A DNA stretch of 64,000 bases from Arsenicicoccus sp. oral taxon 190 (GCF_001189535.1 NZ_CP012070.1:2728001-2792000), one strand, 5' to 3'; counted from the first letter of the stretch, positions 40,957-49,546 are shown. Numbers and translations are program-made. The notes: a model not told the origin generated them from the sequence alone.

Positions 40957-41316
40957 GTGTCCAGCAACGAGTCCCCGACGCCGGCGGTCCACACCGTCAC
41001 CACGGCGCCGCGCTCGCTGGCCGAGGACCAGGCGATGCGCACCAAGCGCTATCTCGTCTCCATGAGCATCCGCACCCTGTGCTTCGTCCTGCTGGTCGTG
41101 GTGGACCACCCGGTGCGCTGGCTCTTCCTCGTGGCGGCCGCGGTGCTGCCCTACTTCGCCGTCGTCCTGGCCAACGCGGTGGACCACCGCTCCGAGACCG
41201 AGATGACGCCGCTCGACCACCGGCGGTCGCTGCGCGCGGCGACCCCGGCCGACCGCGAGCCCCTCGAGGGGCGGGTCATCGAGGCCCCTCCCACCCAGCG
41301 GGACCAGCACGTATGA
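40957..41316 (+). CDS. DUF3099 membrane protein
   Basis: 119 aa with two membrane helices (YLVSMSIRTLCFVLLVVV and WLFLVAAAVLPYFAVVLAN) flanked by charged ends, the DUF3099 layout. Function unknown; common in actinobacteria. GTG 40957 is supported by the -10. Its stop overlaps the ATG of the next small gene. Confidence 0.85.
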   Translation: MSSNESPTPAVHTVTTAPRSLAEDQAMRTKRYLVSMSIRTLCFVLLVVVDHPVRWLFLVAAAVLPYFAVVLANAVDHRSETEMTPLDHRRSLRAATPADREPLEGRVIEAPPTQRDQHV

Positions 41317-41501
41317 CGGGCGACCGCTGCTCGGCCAAGGGCTGCCACGCCGACGGCCGCTGGGAGATCCGCTGGAACAACCCGTCCCTGCACACCCCCG
41401 AGCGCCGCAAGGTGTGGCTGGCGTGCGACGAGCACAGGCAGTCGCTCGCGGACTTCGTGGCGCTGCGGGGATTCCTGCGCGAGGTGGAGCCGCACCGCTG
41501 A
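41313..41501 (+). CDS. Small Cys/His protein, 62 aa
   Basis: CSAKGCHADGRWEIRWNNP and VWLACDEHRQSLADFVALRGFL: a CxxxxC plus a CxxH, which may bind zinc. ATG 41313 overlaps the DUF3099 stop, so it is coupled. Similar proteins are sometimes labelled acetone carboxylase in databases, which I think is a misnomer. Convergent with moaA 6 bp away. Confidence 0.75.
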   Translation: MTGDRCSAKGCHADGRWEIRWNNPSLHTPERRKVWLACDEHRQSLADFVALRGFLREVEPHR

Positions 41502-41507
41502 GGGCGC

Positions 41508-42545
41508 TCAGCCGCCGATGGCGGACATCGGCCGGTCCGGCTGCTCGAAGTCGGGGTCGCCGATGCCGTGGCCGCGCCGCTTGACCCGCATCTCACCGGT
41601 GATCAGCGCCTTGAGGTCGTCGTCGGACGCCCCTTCCCGCAGCGGGCCGCGCAGGTCGGTCTCGGTCACCGAGAAGAGGCAGTTGCGCACCTGCCCGTCA
41701 GCCGTGAGCCGGGTGCGGTCGCAGTCGCCGCAGAACGGCCGCGTCACGCTGGCGATGATCCCGACGGTCGCCTGCTGCCCCGACAGGTCCTGGTAGCCGA
41801 CCACGTCGTACAGCTCGGCGGGGGCGCTCCCCCGGGCCGTCTCCGGGCGCGCCCGCAGCTCGAACCGCCCCGACAGCCGGTCCAGCAGCTCGTCGGCCGT
41901 CACCATCTGCGCCCGCTCCCACCCGTGCTGGGCGTCCAGCGGCATCTGCTCGATGAACCGCAGCGCGTAGCCCCGGTCCAGGCACCAGCCCAGCACGTCC
42001 GCGACGCCCCCGTCGTTGATGCCGCGCATGGCGACGGCGTTGACCTTGACGGGCGTCAGGCCCGCGGCGGCAGCCGCCGACATACCGGCCTCGACGTCGG
42101 CCAGCCGGTCGCGCCGGGTGAGGTCGCGGAAGACCTGCTCGTCGATCGTGTCCAGGCTGACGTTGACCCGGTCCAGGCCGGCCTCGGCGAGGTCGGCGGC
42201 GATGCGCGCGAGGCCGACCCCGTTGGTGGTCATGGCGATCTGCGGGCGCGGGTCGAGGGCGGCGATGCGGCGCACCACGTCCACGATGGAGCGGCGCAGC
42301 AGCGGCTCGCCGCCGGTCAGACGCACCTTGGTGACCCCCAGCTCGACGAAGAGCCGCACCAGCCGGACCAGCTCGTCGTCGGTGAGCATCTCGGGCTTGG
42401 GCATCCACGGCAGCCCCTCGGCGGGCATGCAGTAGGTGCAGCGCAGGTTGCACCGGTCGGTCACCGACACCCGCAGATCCCGTGCCACGCGGCCGAATCC
42501 GTCGACGAGCGCCGGGCGCACGCGGGGATCCGGGAGAGTCGTCAT
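41508..42545 (-). CDS. moaA: GTP 3',8-cyclase (molybdenum cofactor)
   Basis: 345 aa radical-SAM enzyme. CNLRCTYC binds the SAM cluster, LTGGEPLLR the SAM carboxylate, and FCGDCDRTRLTADGQVRNC the C-terminal cluster. The C-terminus SAIGG ends with the Gly-Gly needed for activity. First step of molybdopterin synthesis (GTP to 3',8-cH2GTP). ATG 42545 is supported by a leaderless TAGGGT 7 nt upstream. No other moa gene is in the window. Confidence 0.95.
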   Translation of the reverse strand: MTTLPDPRVRPALVDGFGRVARDLRVSVTDRCNLRCTYCMPAEGLPWMPKPEMLTDDELVRLVRLFVELGVTKVRLTGGEPLLRRSIVDVVRRIAALDPRPQIAMTTNGVGLARIAADLAEAGLDRVNVSLDTIDEQVFRDLTRRDRLADVEAGMSAAAAAGLTPVKVNAVAMRGINDGGVADVLGWCLDRGYALRFIEQMPLDAQHGWERAQMVTADELLDRLSGRFELRARPETARGSAPAELYDVVGYQDLSGQQATVGIIASVTRPFCGDCDRTRLTADGQVRNCLFSVTETDLRGPLREGASDDDLKALITGEMRVKRRGHGIGDPDFEQPDRPMSAIGG

Positions 42546-42552
42546 AGGCTCA

Positions 42553-42558
42553 ACCCTA
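42553..42558 (-). promoter_or_regulatory. Leaderless -10 (TAGGGT) of moaA
   Basis: TAGGGT on the minus strand ends 7 nt before ATG 42545. Confidence 0.6.
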
Positions 42559-42601
42559 TGCGTCCGACGTGCTGCCACGGAATTTCCCTGGGAAGTATTC
42601 C

Positions 42602-43504
42602 GTGATCCGTACCCTCCTCCAGCCGCGGTGGCTCAAGCTGCTCGCCGCGGCCTTCGTGTTCCTGCTCGCCTGTATCTGGCTGGGGCAGTGGCAGCTCGGC
42701 CGCTACGAGCACAAGCAGGCCAAGGTCCACGCGATCGACCGCAACTACAGCGCCGCCCCGGCACCGCTGCGGACCCTGCTGCCGACGCCGCAGACCGGGG
42801 TGAGCGACGCGACCCTGTGGCGCCAGGTCACCATGACCGGCACGTATGACGGGTCCGCCCCGCTGCTCGTCCGCAACCGGCCCCGCGACGGCCGGCGGGG
42901 CTATGAGGTGGTGTGGCCGCTGCGGCTGCCCGACGGGACGGCGATCCTCGTGGACCGCGGGTGGCTCTCGGCCGGTGAGGGGGCCGCGGCGCAGCTGCCG
43001 ACCGTGCCGCCCGCGCCGAAGGGGCAGGTCCAGGTCACCGGCTGGCTGCGGTGGGGCGAGACCGACCTCGCCAAGTCCCCGGCCCGGGGCCAGCTCGCCT
43101 CCATCAACTACACGATCGCCCAGGAGCAGGTCGACGCGCCCCTCAACCACGCGTATGTCGTCCTCGGCTCCGAGGGCGCGGTCACGGCCGGGGACGCGTC
43201 GACCGGGCTGGCCGCCCCGCCCGGGCCCGACCGGGACGAGGGCTGGAACAACGTCTCGTACTTCGGGCAGTGGTGGCTCTTCGGGCTGGTCGCCATCGGG
43301 ATGGTGGTGTACGCGGCGCGCCGGGAGCACCTGGAGGGCGCGGCTGCGGCGGCCGGCCCCGGCGGCGAGAGCGACGGTGCTCACTCGGCTCACTCGGCTC
43401 ACTCGGCTGGCTCGGCTCGCTCGGGTCGCTCGGTCGGCTCGACTCGCTCGGCCCGCCCGAAGAAGCCGAAGAAGGTCCGGATCTGGGACGAGGAGGACGA
43501 ATGA
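42602..43504 (+). CDS. SURF1 family cytochrome oxidase biogenesis protein
   Basis: 300 aa. Two membrane helices (LKLLAAAFVFLLACIWLGQWQ near the start and WWLFGLVAIGMVVYAARR near residue 235) bracket the extracytoplasmic SURF1 domain (VTMTGTYDGSAPLLVRNRP, GYEVVWPLRL, ILVDRGWL, WNNVSYFGQWWLFG). Assists heme/copper oxidase assembly. GTG 42602 with GGGAAG upstream. The cytoplasmic tail is a Ser/His/Ala/Arg run encoded by a degenerate 9 bp tandem repeat, then a KKPKK cluster. The stop overlaps the next start. Confidence 0.9.
   Translation: MIRTLLQPRWLKLLAAAFVFLLACIWLGQWQLGRYEHKQAKVHAIDRNYSAAPAPLRTLLPTPQTGVSDATLWRQVTMTGTYDGSAPLLVRNRPRDGRRGYEVVWPLRLPDGTAILVDRGWLSAGEGAAAQLPTVPPAPKGQVQVTGWLRWGETDLAKSPARGQLASINYTIAQEQVDAPLNHAYVVLGSEGAVTAGDASTGLAAPPGPDRDEGWNNVSYFGQWWLFGLVAIGMVVYAARREHLEGAAAAAGPGGESDGAHSAHSAHSAGSARSGRSVGSTRSARPKKPKKVRIWDEEDE
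43379..43450 (+). repeat. Degenerate 9-bp tandem repeat in the SURF1 tail
   Basis: Eight units of GCTCACTCG, the first three exact and the rest drifting (GCTGGCTCG, GCTCGCTCG, GGTCGCTCG). Frame is kept, encoding AHSAHSAHSAGSARSGRS-like sequence. Confidence 0.9.
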
Positions 43505-43936
43505 ACGACGCGAGCGGCGAGTCGGCCGGCTCGGTGCGGCAGCGTCTGGGCGGGACCTTCCGTGAGGGCGGGGCGCGCTATGCCTCGCTGCGGCCGAGCT
43601 ATCCCTGGGAGGCGGTGGCCTGGGGCGTGGGGACGGCCCCGTGCGACGTCGTCGACGTGGGCGCCGGCACCGGCAAGCTGACCGAGGTCATGCTCGGGTT
43701 CGGGCACCGCGTGGTGGCCGTCGACCCCAGCGAGGACATGCTGGAGCAGCTGCGGGCGGCATACGGGCAGGTCGAGGCCCGGCTGGGCACGGGAGAGGCG
43801 ACCGGTCTGCCCGACGGCGCCGCGGACGTGGTCACCTATGCGGCGGCCTGGCACTGGGTCGAGCCGGAGGCCGCGACCCGTGAGGCCGCTCGGGTGCTGC
43901 GGCCGGGCGGGCGGCTGGTGCTCCTCCCTCCCCGTC
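43501..43936 (+). pseudogene. Class I SAM methyltransferase, 3'-truncated
   Basis: ATG 43501 overlaps the SURF1 stop. About 145 residues of a Rossmann methyltransferase are clear: VVDVGAGTGKLTEVM (SAM site), VVAVDPSEDML, DVVTYAAAWHWVEPEAA, REAARVLRPGGRLVLL. Exactly where the fold should continue, the sequence runs into a palindromic element (43937-43991). The frame then stays open, antisense to the ABC exporter, to 46920. The C-terminal third is missing, so the gene is probably dead or makes an unstable product. Confidence 0.7.
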
Positions 43937-43991
43937 GAGAGGCGACCAATGGGGGTCATGACTCCCGGATGACCCCCATTGGTCGCCTCTC
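43937..43991. repeat. Palindromic repeat element, copy 2 (perfect 23-bp stem)
   Basis: Arms 43937-43959 and 43969-43991 are exactly complementary around a 9 nt loop; flanking bases extend the pairing imperfectly. Shares GAGAGGCGAC and GGGGTCAT with the element at 27731-27785. It coincides with the break in the methyltransferase gene and could also terminate the convergent ABC exporter transcript. Confidence 0.75.
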
Positions 43992-44043
43992 AACGAGAGG
44001 GCGGGGCGGGTCGAGGGGGCCGGGGAGGTCGGGTGCGGGGTCG

Positions 44044-45912
44044 TCAGTCGGTGAACTGCGTGTGGTACAGCTCGGCGTAGAGGCCGCCCCGCTCGAGGAG
44101 CTCGGCGTGGGTGCCCTGCTGGACGATGCGGCCCCCGTCGACGACGAGGATCAGGTCGGCGCCGCGCACGGTCGAGAGGCGGTGCGCGATGACCATGGCG
44201 GTGCGGCCGTGCAGCGCCGAGTCCAGGGCGCGCTGGACGGCGACCTCGGACTCGCTGTCCAGGTGGGCGGTCGCCTCGTCGAGGATCACCAGGCCGGGGC
44301 TCTTGAGCAGCAGCCGGGCGATGGCGAGTCGCTGCTTCTCGCCGCCGGAGAGGCGGTGGCCCCGGTCGCCGACCACGGTGTCCAGCCCCTCCGGGAGCGA
44401 CTCGACGAGGGTGGCGACCTGGGCGGCCCGCAGGGCCCGCCATACGTCCTCGTCGGTGACGCCGGGGCGCGCGTAGTCGAGGTTGGCGCGGATGGTGTCG
44501 TGGAAGAGGTGGGCCTCCTGGGTGACCATGCCGACGACCTCGTGCAGGGAGTCGAAGGACGCCTCCCGCAGGTCGACGCCTCCGACGCGGACCGACCCGG
44601 AGGTGGGGTCGTAGAGGCGCGCCATCAGGGAGGTGATGGTGGTCTTGCCGGCGCCGCTGGGCCCGACGAGCGCGACCAGCCGGCCGGGCTCGACCCGGAA
44701 GGACACGCCCCGCAGCACGGGGCCGCCGCCGGCCCGGTCACCGGTCGCGCCGCCCTGCTCGAGCGACTCGAGCGAGATCTCGTCGGCGGAGGGGTAGGCG
44801 AAGGTCACGTCGTCGAGCTCCACCGAGACGGCGCGGTCGGGGATGGTGCGCGGGTGCTCCACCTCGCGCACCAGCGGCTGCAGGTCCAGGACCTCGAAGA
44901 CCCGCTCGAAGCTGACCAGCGCGGTCATGACGTCGACGCGCACGTTGGACAGGGCCGTGAGCGGGCCGTAGAGCCGGCCGAGCAGCGCCGCCAGCGCGAG
45001 CAGGGCGCCGACGGACAGGGACCCGTCGATCGCCATCAGACCACCGACGCCGTAGACGACGGCGGTGGCGAGGGCGGCCACGAAGGTGAGTCCGGTGAAG
45101 AAGAAGGTGCGGTTGAGGGCGATGCGGACCCCGATGTCACGGACCCGACCGGCCCGCTCGGCGTAGTCCCGCGTCTCGTCCGCGGGACGGCCGAAGAGCT
45201 TGACGAGCAGCGCGCCCGCCACGTTGAAGCGCTCGGTCATCCGGGTGCCCAGCTCGGCGTTGAGGCCCATCGACTCGTGCTGCAGCCCGGCGAGACGGCG
45301 GCCCATCACCCGCGCCGGCACGAGGAAGACGGGCAGCAGGGCCAGGGCCGCGAGGGTGAGCACCCACGACTTGCTGGCCATGGCGACGACGATGAAGACG
45401 ACCGAGACGACGTTGCTCACCGTGGTGGACAGGATGGACGTGAAGGCCGACTGCGCGCCGATGACGTCGCTGTTGAGCCGGGTCACGAGCGCTCCGGTCT
45501 GGGCACGGGTGAAGAAGGCGATGGGCTGGGCCAGCACGTGCCCGAAGACCTGGGTGCGCAGGTCGTAGATGAGCCCTTCGCCGATGCGGGCGGAGAACCA
45601 CCGCTCCACCAGCGCCAGGGCGGCGTCGACCAGCGCGAGCACCGCCAGCACCAGCGCGATGGTGACGACGACCGAGCGGTTGCCGGGGATGACGCCGTCG
45701 TCGACGACCTTGCCGAGCAGCAGCGGGGTCGCCACCACCAGCGACGCGTCGACGAGGATGAGGACGAGGAAGACCGCGATCTGGCCGCGGTAACGGTCGG
45801 CGTAGCCGAGGACGCGGCGGGCGGTGCCGGGGGCGAGCCTGCGGTCCTTGACGGAGGAGTCCTTGGTGAGGGACCGCATCATCTGCCAGTTGCTCATCCC
45901 GGGTCCGCTCAT
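44044..45912 (-). CDS. ABC exporter (multidrug/lipid type), half-transporter
   Basis: 622 aa with a six-helix membrane domain (about 35-340) and NBD. Walker A VGPSGAGKTTI, Q-loop VTQEAHLFHDT, signature LSGGEKQRLAIARLL, Walker B GLVILDEATAHLD, H-loop AHRLSTVRGAD: all canonical, so it should work as a homodimer. An odd Gly/Ser-rich insertion (LESLEQGGATGDRAGGG) sits just before the Walker A strand. ATG 45912. It lies 18 bp after an enoyl-CoA hydratase gene, probably cotranscribed. Substrate unknown. Confidence 0.92.
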   Translation of the reverse strand: MSGPGMSNWQMMRSLTKDSSVKDRRLAPGTARRVLGYADRYRGQIAVFLVLILVDASLVVATPLLLGKVVDDGVIPGNRSVVVTIALVLAVLALVDAALALVERWFSARIGEGLIYDLRTQVFGHVLAQPIAFFTRAQTGALVTRLNSDVIGAQSAFTSILSTTVSNVVSVVFIVVAMASKSWVLTLAALALLPVFLVPARVMGRRLAGLQHESMGLNAELGTRMTERFNVAGALLVKLFGRPADETRDYAERAGRVRDIGVRIALNRTFFFTGLTFVAALATAVVYGVGGLMAIDGSLSVGALLALAALLGRLYGPLTALSNVRVDVMTALVSFERVFEVLDLQPLVREVEHPRTIPDRAVSVELDDVTFAYPSADEISLESLEQGGATGDRAGGGPVLRGVSFRVEPGRLVALVGPSGAGKTTITSLMARLYDPTSGSVRVGGVDLREASFDSLHEVVGMVTQEAHLFHDTIRANLDYARPGVTDEDVWRALRAAQVATLVESLPEGLDTVVGDRGHRLSGGEKQRLAIARLLLKSPGLVILDEATAHLDSESEVAVQRALDSALHGRTAMVIAHRLSTVRGADLILVVDGGRIVQQGTHAELLERGGLYAELYHTQFTD

Positions 45913-45930
45913 GTGGTGCTCCTCGTCGCG

Positions 45931-46704
45931 TCAGCCATCGCCTCGGGCCAGCGCCGCCAGCCGGCGGACCTGCGCCTCGCGCTCGTGCCGCAGCTGGTCC
46001 CCCGGCGGCGACTCGGTCGCGGAGCGCAGCAGCGGCTTGAGCTCGCGCAGCGCCCCGGCCGGGGTGTCCAGCAGGGCCTGCACCAGGTCGCCGGTCGTCT
46101 CGTCGAGCTCGTCACGCGGCACGACCACCGTGGCCAGGCCGATGGCGTGCGCCTCGCTGGCGCCCACGAACCGGCCGGTCGCGCAGATCTCCAGCGCCCG
46201 TGCGTAGCCAACGCAGGACACGAGCGGTTTAGTCCCCGCGAGGTCCGGCACCAGCCCCAGGCTCGTCTCCCGCATGGCGAGCTGCACGTCATCGGCGCAG
46301 ACCCGCAGGTCCGCGGCGAGCGCGAGCTGGAAACCGGCCCCGATCGCGTGCCCCTGCACGGCGGCCACCACGACCTGCGGCAGCTCCTGCCACACCCGGA
46401 AGGCCCGCTGGAAGCCCGCGATCAGCTCGGCGGTCGCGTCGGGCTCGCGCGACGCGGTGGCCACGAGGTGGGGCTCGTCCGGCATACCGGCCGGGGAGAG
46501 CATGCCCCGGTGCAGCCCGGCGCTGAAGCTGGCGCCCTCGGCCCGGAGCACGACGACCCGTATGTCGCCGCCCACCGCCTCCCCCACCGCCGCCAGCGCG
46601 CGCCACAGCGACGGCGTCTGGGCGTTGCGCTCGTCAGGGTTGGCCAGGGTGACGGTGAGGACCGGGCCGTCGGCGGTGACGTGCAGGTGGGGGTGCTGGG
46701 TCAT
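45931..46704 (-). CDS. Enoyl-CoA hydratase/isomerase family protein
   Basis: 257 aa crotonase fold: LTVTLANPDERNAQ, FSAGLHRGML (oxyanion-hole Ala-Gly), VVAAVQGHAIGAGFQLALAADLRVC, and ETSLGLVPDLAGTKPL. The usual Glu pair of true hydratases is replaced in part, so a hydratase, isomerase or other crotonase activity is possible. ATG 46704 follows a leaderless TAGGGT by 6 nt. Upstream of the ABC exporter on the same strand. Confidence 0.88.
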   Translation of the reverse strand: MTQHPHLHVTADGPVLTVTLANPDERNAQTPSLWRALAAVGEAVGGDIRVVVLRAEGASFSAGLHRGMLSPAGMPDEPHLVATASREPDATAELIAGFQRAFRVWQELPQVVVAAVQGHAIGAGFQLALAADLRVCADDVQLAMRETSLGLVPDLAGTKPLVSCVGYARALEICATGRFVGASEAHAIGLATVVVPRDELDETTGDLVQALLDTPAGALRELKPLLRSATESPPGDQLRHEREAQVRRLAALARGDG

Positions 46705-46710
46705 GCCCAG

Positions 46711-46716
46711 ACCCTA
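46711..46716 (-). promoter_or_regulatory. Leaderless -10 (TAGGGT) of the enoyl-CoA hydratase gene
   Basis: TAGGGT on the minus strand ends 6 nt before ATG 46704. Confidence 0.6.
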
Positions 46717-46727
46717 CTGGTGGGTTC

Positions 46728-46780
46728 GGGACGGCGCCGGAGGACAGCGTGCACCCCGCGCACGCCGGACGTGCCGTCCC
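46728..46780 (-). terminator. Nested hairpins after the second ABC-F gene
   Basis: An outer 8 bp stem (GGGACGGC at 46728, GCCGTCCC at 46773) encloses GCGTGC/GCACGC (46747, 46760). It lies directly past the ABC-F stop at 46784 and before the next promoter. Confidence 0.45.
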
Positions 46781-46783
46781 CGG

Positions 46784-48382
46784 TCAGGCGAGGGAGATCA
46801 GCTCGAGGTACTCCGGCCCCCACAGGTCCTCGACGCCGTCCGGCAGCACGAGGACCCGCTCGGGCTCGAGGGCCTCGACGGCACCCTCGTCGTGCGAGAC
46901 CAGGACGACCGCCCCGGTGAAGGTCCGCAGGGCACCGAGGATCTCCTCGCGCGAGGCGGGGTCGAGGTTGTTGGTGGGCTCGTCGAGGAGCAGCACGTTG
47001 GCGGCGGACACGACGAGCAGCGCGAGGGAGAGCCGGGTCTTCTCGCCGCCGGAGAGGACCGCGGCCGGCTTGTCGACGTCGTCGCCGGAGAAGAGGAAGG
47101 ACCCCAGCACCTTGCGGACCTCGGTCTCCCCGAGGTCCGGCGCGGCCGACTTCATGTTGTCGAGGACCGAGCGGGCGGTGTCGAGGTTCTCGTGCTCCTG
47201 GGCGTAGTAGCCGATCTTGAGGCCGTGGCCAGGCAGGATCTCCCCGGTGTCAGGCGCGTCGACGCCGGCGAGCATCCGCAGCAGGGTCGTCTTGCCGGCG
47301 CCGTTGAGACCGAGGACGACGACCTTGGACCCGCGGTCGATGGCCAGGTCGACGTCGGTGAAGACCTCCAGCGAGCCGTAGGACCGGGACAGGCCGCGCG
47401 CCATGAGCGGGGTCTTGCCGCACGGCGCGGGGTCCGGGAAGCGCAGGTGCGCCACCTTGTCCTGCGCCCGCTCGGCCTCGAGACCGCCCAGCATCTTCTC
47501 CGCACGTCGCGCCATGTTGTGCGCGGCGGTCGCCTTGGTCGCCTTGGCGCCCATCTTGGCGGCCTGCGCGAGCAGCGTGGACGCCTTCTTCTCGGCGTTG
47601 GCGCGCTCGCGGCGGCGGCGCTTCTCGTCGGTCTCCCGCTGGGCGAGGTAGGCCTTCCAGCCCAGGGTGTACTGGTCGATGGTGGCCCGGTTGGCGTCGA
47701 GGTGGAAGACCTTGTTGACCACCTGGTCGAGCAGGTCGACGTCGTGGCTGATGACGATCAGGCCACCCTTGTAGGTCTTGAGGTAGTCCCGCAGCCAGAC
47801 GATCGAGTCGGCATCCAGGTGGTTGGTGGGCTCGTCGAGCAGCAGGGTCTCGTTGCCGGAGAAGAGGATTCGCGACAGCTCGACGCGCCGCCGCTGGCCG
47901 CCGGACAGGGTCGACAACGGCTGCCCCAGGATCCGCTGGTCCAGGCCCAGGGCCGACGCGATGGTGGCGGCCTCGGACTCCGCGGCATACCCCCCTGCCG
48001 CCTCGAAGCGCGCCTGCAGCTTGGGATAGCGCTCCATCGCCGCCTCGTGCGTCTCCGGGTCCGCGCTCGCCATGGCGCCCTCGGTCTCACGCAGCTTGCG
48101 GACGAGGACGTCCAGGCCGCGGGCGGACAGGATCCGGTCGCGGGCCAGGACCGTCAGGTCACCGGTGCGGGGGTCCTGCGGCAGGTATCCGACGGTGCCG
48201 GACCGGGTGACGGCGCCGCCCGCGGGCTGTCCCTCCCCCGCCAGCACCTTGGTCAGCGTCGTCTTGCCCGCTCCGTTGCGCCCGACCAGACCGATCCGGT
48301 CGCCCGGGCCGACCCGGAAGGTCGCGCTCTCGATGAGGATGCGCGCCCCCGCGCGCAGCTCGATGTCCGTCGCGGCGATCAC
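46784..48382 (-). CDS. ABC-F family ATPase, housekeeping-like
   Basis: 532 aa. NBD1: VGRNGAGKTTLTK, TLSGGQRRRVELSRIL, LLLDEPTNHLDADS. The linker (about 230-310; YLAQRETDEKRRRRERANAEKKA) is basic and coiled. NBD2: GLNGAGKTTLLRM, VLSGGEKTRLSLALLV, LLLDEPTNNLDPAS. Full consensus motifs, and an uninterrupted promoter-proximal gene, suggest a translation factor like EttA/Uup rather than a resistance determinant. GTG 48382 (MIAATDIEL); GAAGGG about 9 nt upstream. Confidence 0.9.
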   Translation of the reverse strand: MIAATDIELRAGARILIESATFRVGPGDRIGLVGRNGAGKTTLTKVLAGEGQPAGGAVTRSGTVGYLPQDPRTGDLTVLARDRILSARGLDVLVRKLRETEGAMASADPETHEAAMERYPKLQARFEAAGGYAAESEAATIASALGLDQRILGQPLSTLSGGQRRRVELSRILFSGNETLLLDEPTNHLDADSIVWLRDYLKTYKGGLIVISHDVDLLDQVVNKVFHLDANRATIDQYTLGWKAYLAQRETDEKRRRRERANAEKKASTLLAQAAKMGAKATKATAAHNMARRAEKMLGGLEAERAQDKVAHLRFPDPAPCGKTPLMARGLSRSYGSLEVFTDVDLAIDRGSKVVVLGLNGAGKTTLLRMLAGVDAPDTGEILPGHGLKIGYYAQEHENLDTARSVLDNMKSAAPDLGETEVRKVLGSFLFSGDDVDKPAAVLSGGEKTRLSLALLVVSAANVLLLDEPTNNLDPASREEILGALRTFTGAVVLVSHDEGAVEALEPERVLVLPDGVEDLWGPEYLELISLA

Positions 48383-48556
48383 GTGGCAAGGCCCTTCGGG
48401 TGAGGTGGGGTGCAGGTGGGTGGTTGACGCGCGACAATCGCCGCCAGTTCGCCTCGGCCAGCGAGGCAACCGGGTTAGTCTACGGGCAGGTTTCGGGGCG
48501 TCTCCACCGCGATGTCCCACGTCAGGGCGCCCGCCCAGCACGAGTCAGGAGCAAGG

Positions 48557-49465
48557 ATGAGCTTCAACGACGACGCCCAGCTCGACACCAGCCAGGTCGA
48601 GCGAGGCGGAGGTGGGGGGATGAGCCCCGGCGGCATGATCATCGGTGGCGGTGGTGGCCTCGGGCTCCTCGGTCTGCTGGTCGTGCTGCTGCTGCAGATG
48701 TGCGGCGGGGGCAACGCCTCCCTCCCCACCGACTCGGGTGCGCAGAACCAGTCCCAGGGCCAGCAGGACCTCGAGCGCTGCAAGACCGGCGCCGACGCCA
48801 ACAGCGACGTCGAGTGCCGCGTGGTGGGCACCGTCAACTCGGTGCAGGCGTACTGGGCCAAGGTCTTCCCGGAGCAGGCGGGGCGCAACTACGCGAACGC
48901 CAAGACCAGCCTCTACCAGGGGCGCGAGCAGTCCGCCTGCGGCACCGCCTCCAACCAGGTCGGCCCGTTCTACTGCCCCACCGACCGCAAGGTCTACATC
49001 GACGCCTCCTTCTTCAACCTGCTGACCAAGCAGTTCGGCGCGGACGACGGCGCGCTGGCGCAGGAGTACGTCGTGGCCCACGAGTATGGCCACCACATCC
49101 AGAACCAGCTCGGCCTCCTGCAGAAGGCGCAGCAGGACCCGCAGGGCCCGCAGTCCGGTGGGGTGCGGGTCGAGCTCATGGCGGACTGCCTGGCCGGCAT
49201 GTGGGCCAAGGACGCCTCAACCGTCCCCGGCAAGAACGGCAAGCCCTTCCTCAAGCCGCTGACCCAGCAGGACATCAACTCCGCGCTGTCGGCCGCCAAG
49301 GCCGTCGGCGACGACCACATCCAGTCCTCGATGGGCTCCGGCCAGGTCAACCCCGAGTCGTGGACGCACGGCTCGTCCCAGGCCCGGCAGCGGTGGTTCA
49401 TGACCGGCTACTCCAAGGGCAGCCTGCAGGCCTGCAACACCTTCGCCGTCGACCGGGTGGAGTGA
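48557..49465 (+). CDS. Neutral zinc metallopeptidase (YpfJ/KPN_02809 family), membrane-anchored
   Basis: 302 aa. A Gly-rich lead (RGGGGGMSPGGM) and one membrane helix (GLGLLGLLVVLLLQMCGGG) anchor an extracytoplasmic peptidase domain. This has VVAHEYGHHIQNQLG (HExxH zinc site), ELMADCLAGMWA (third ligand Glu region) and a C-terminal DDHIQSSMG...SSQARQRWFMTGY. Natural substrate unknown. ATG 48557 with AGGAG 7 nt upstream. Divergent from the ABC-F gene and followed by a strong terminator. Confidence 0.92.
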   Translation: MSFNDDAQLDTSQVERGGGGGMSPGGMIIGGGGGLGLLGLLVVLLLQMCGGGNASLPTDSGAQNQSQGQQDLERCKTGADANSDVECRVVGTVNSVQAYWAKVFPEQAGRNYANAKTSLYQGREQSACGTASNQVGPFYCPTDRKVYIDASFFNLLTKQFGADDGALAQEYVVAHEYGHHIQNQLGLLQKAQQDPQGPQSGGVRVELMADCLAGMWAKDASTVPGKNGKPFLKPLTQQDINSALSAAKAVGDDHIQSSMGSGQVNPESWTHGSSQARQRWFMTGYSKGSLQACNTFAVDRVE

Positions 49466-49504
49466 CCCCGGCCGAGCCGGACCACGCGACCAGGCACGTA
49501 TGCC

Positions 49505-49546
49505 GCCAGGCCCGCACCCCCACGACGGGGGTGCGGGCCTGCTGGC
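49505..49546. terminator. Bidirectional hairpin terminator
   Basis: Stem AGGCCCGCACCCCC with its complement around ACGAC, extended on both sides with a small bulge. Lies between the convergent stops of the metallopeptidase and glucosidase genes. Confidence 0.75.

Noticed and set aside
43051..46920. Plus-strand ORF of 1,289 codons
   Set aside because: Only the first part after 43501 is protein-like (the truncated methyltransferase); the rest is antisense to the ABC exporter and crotonase genes.
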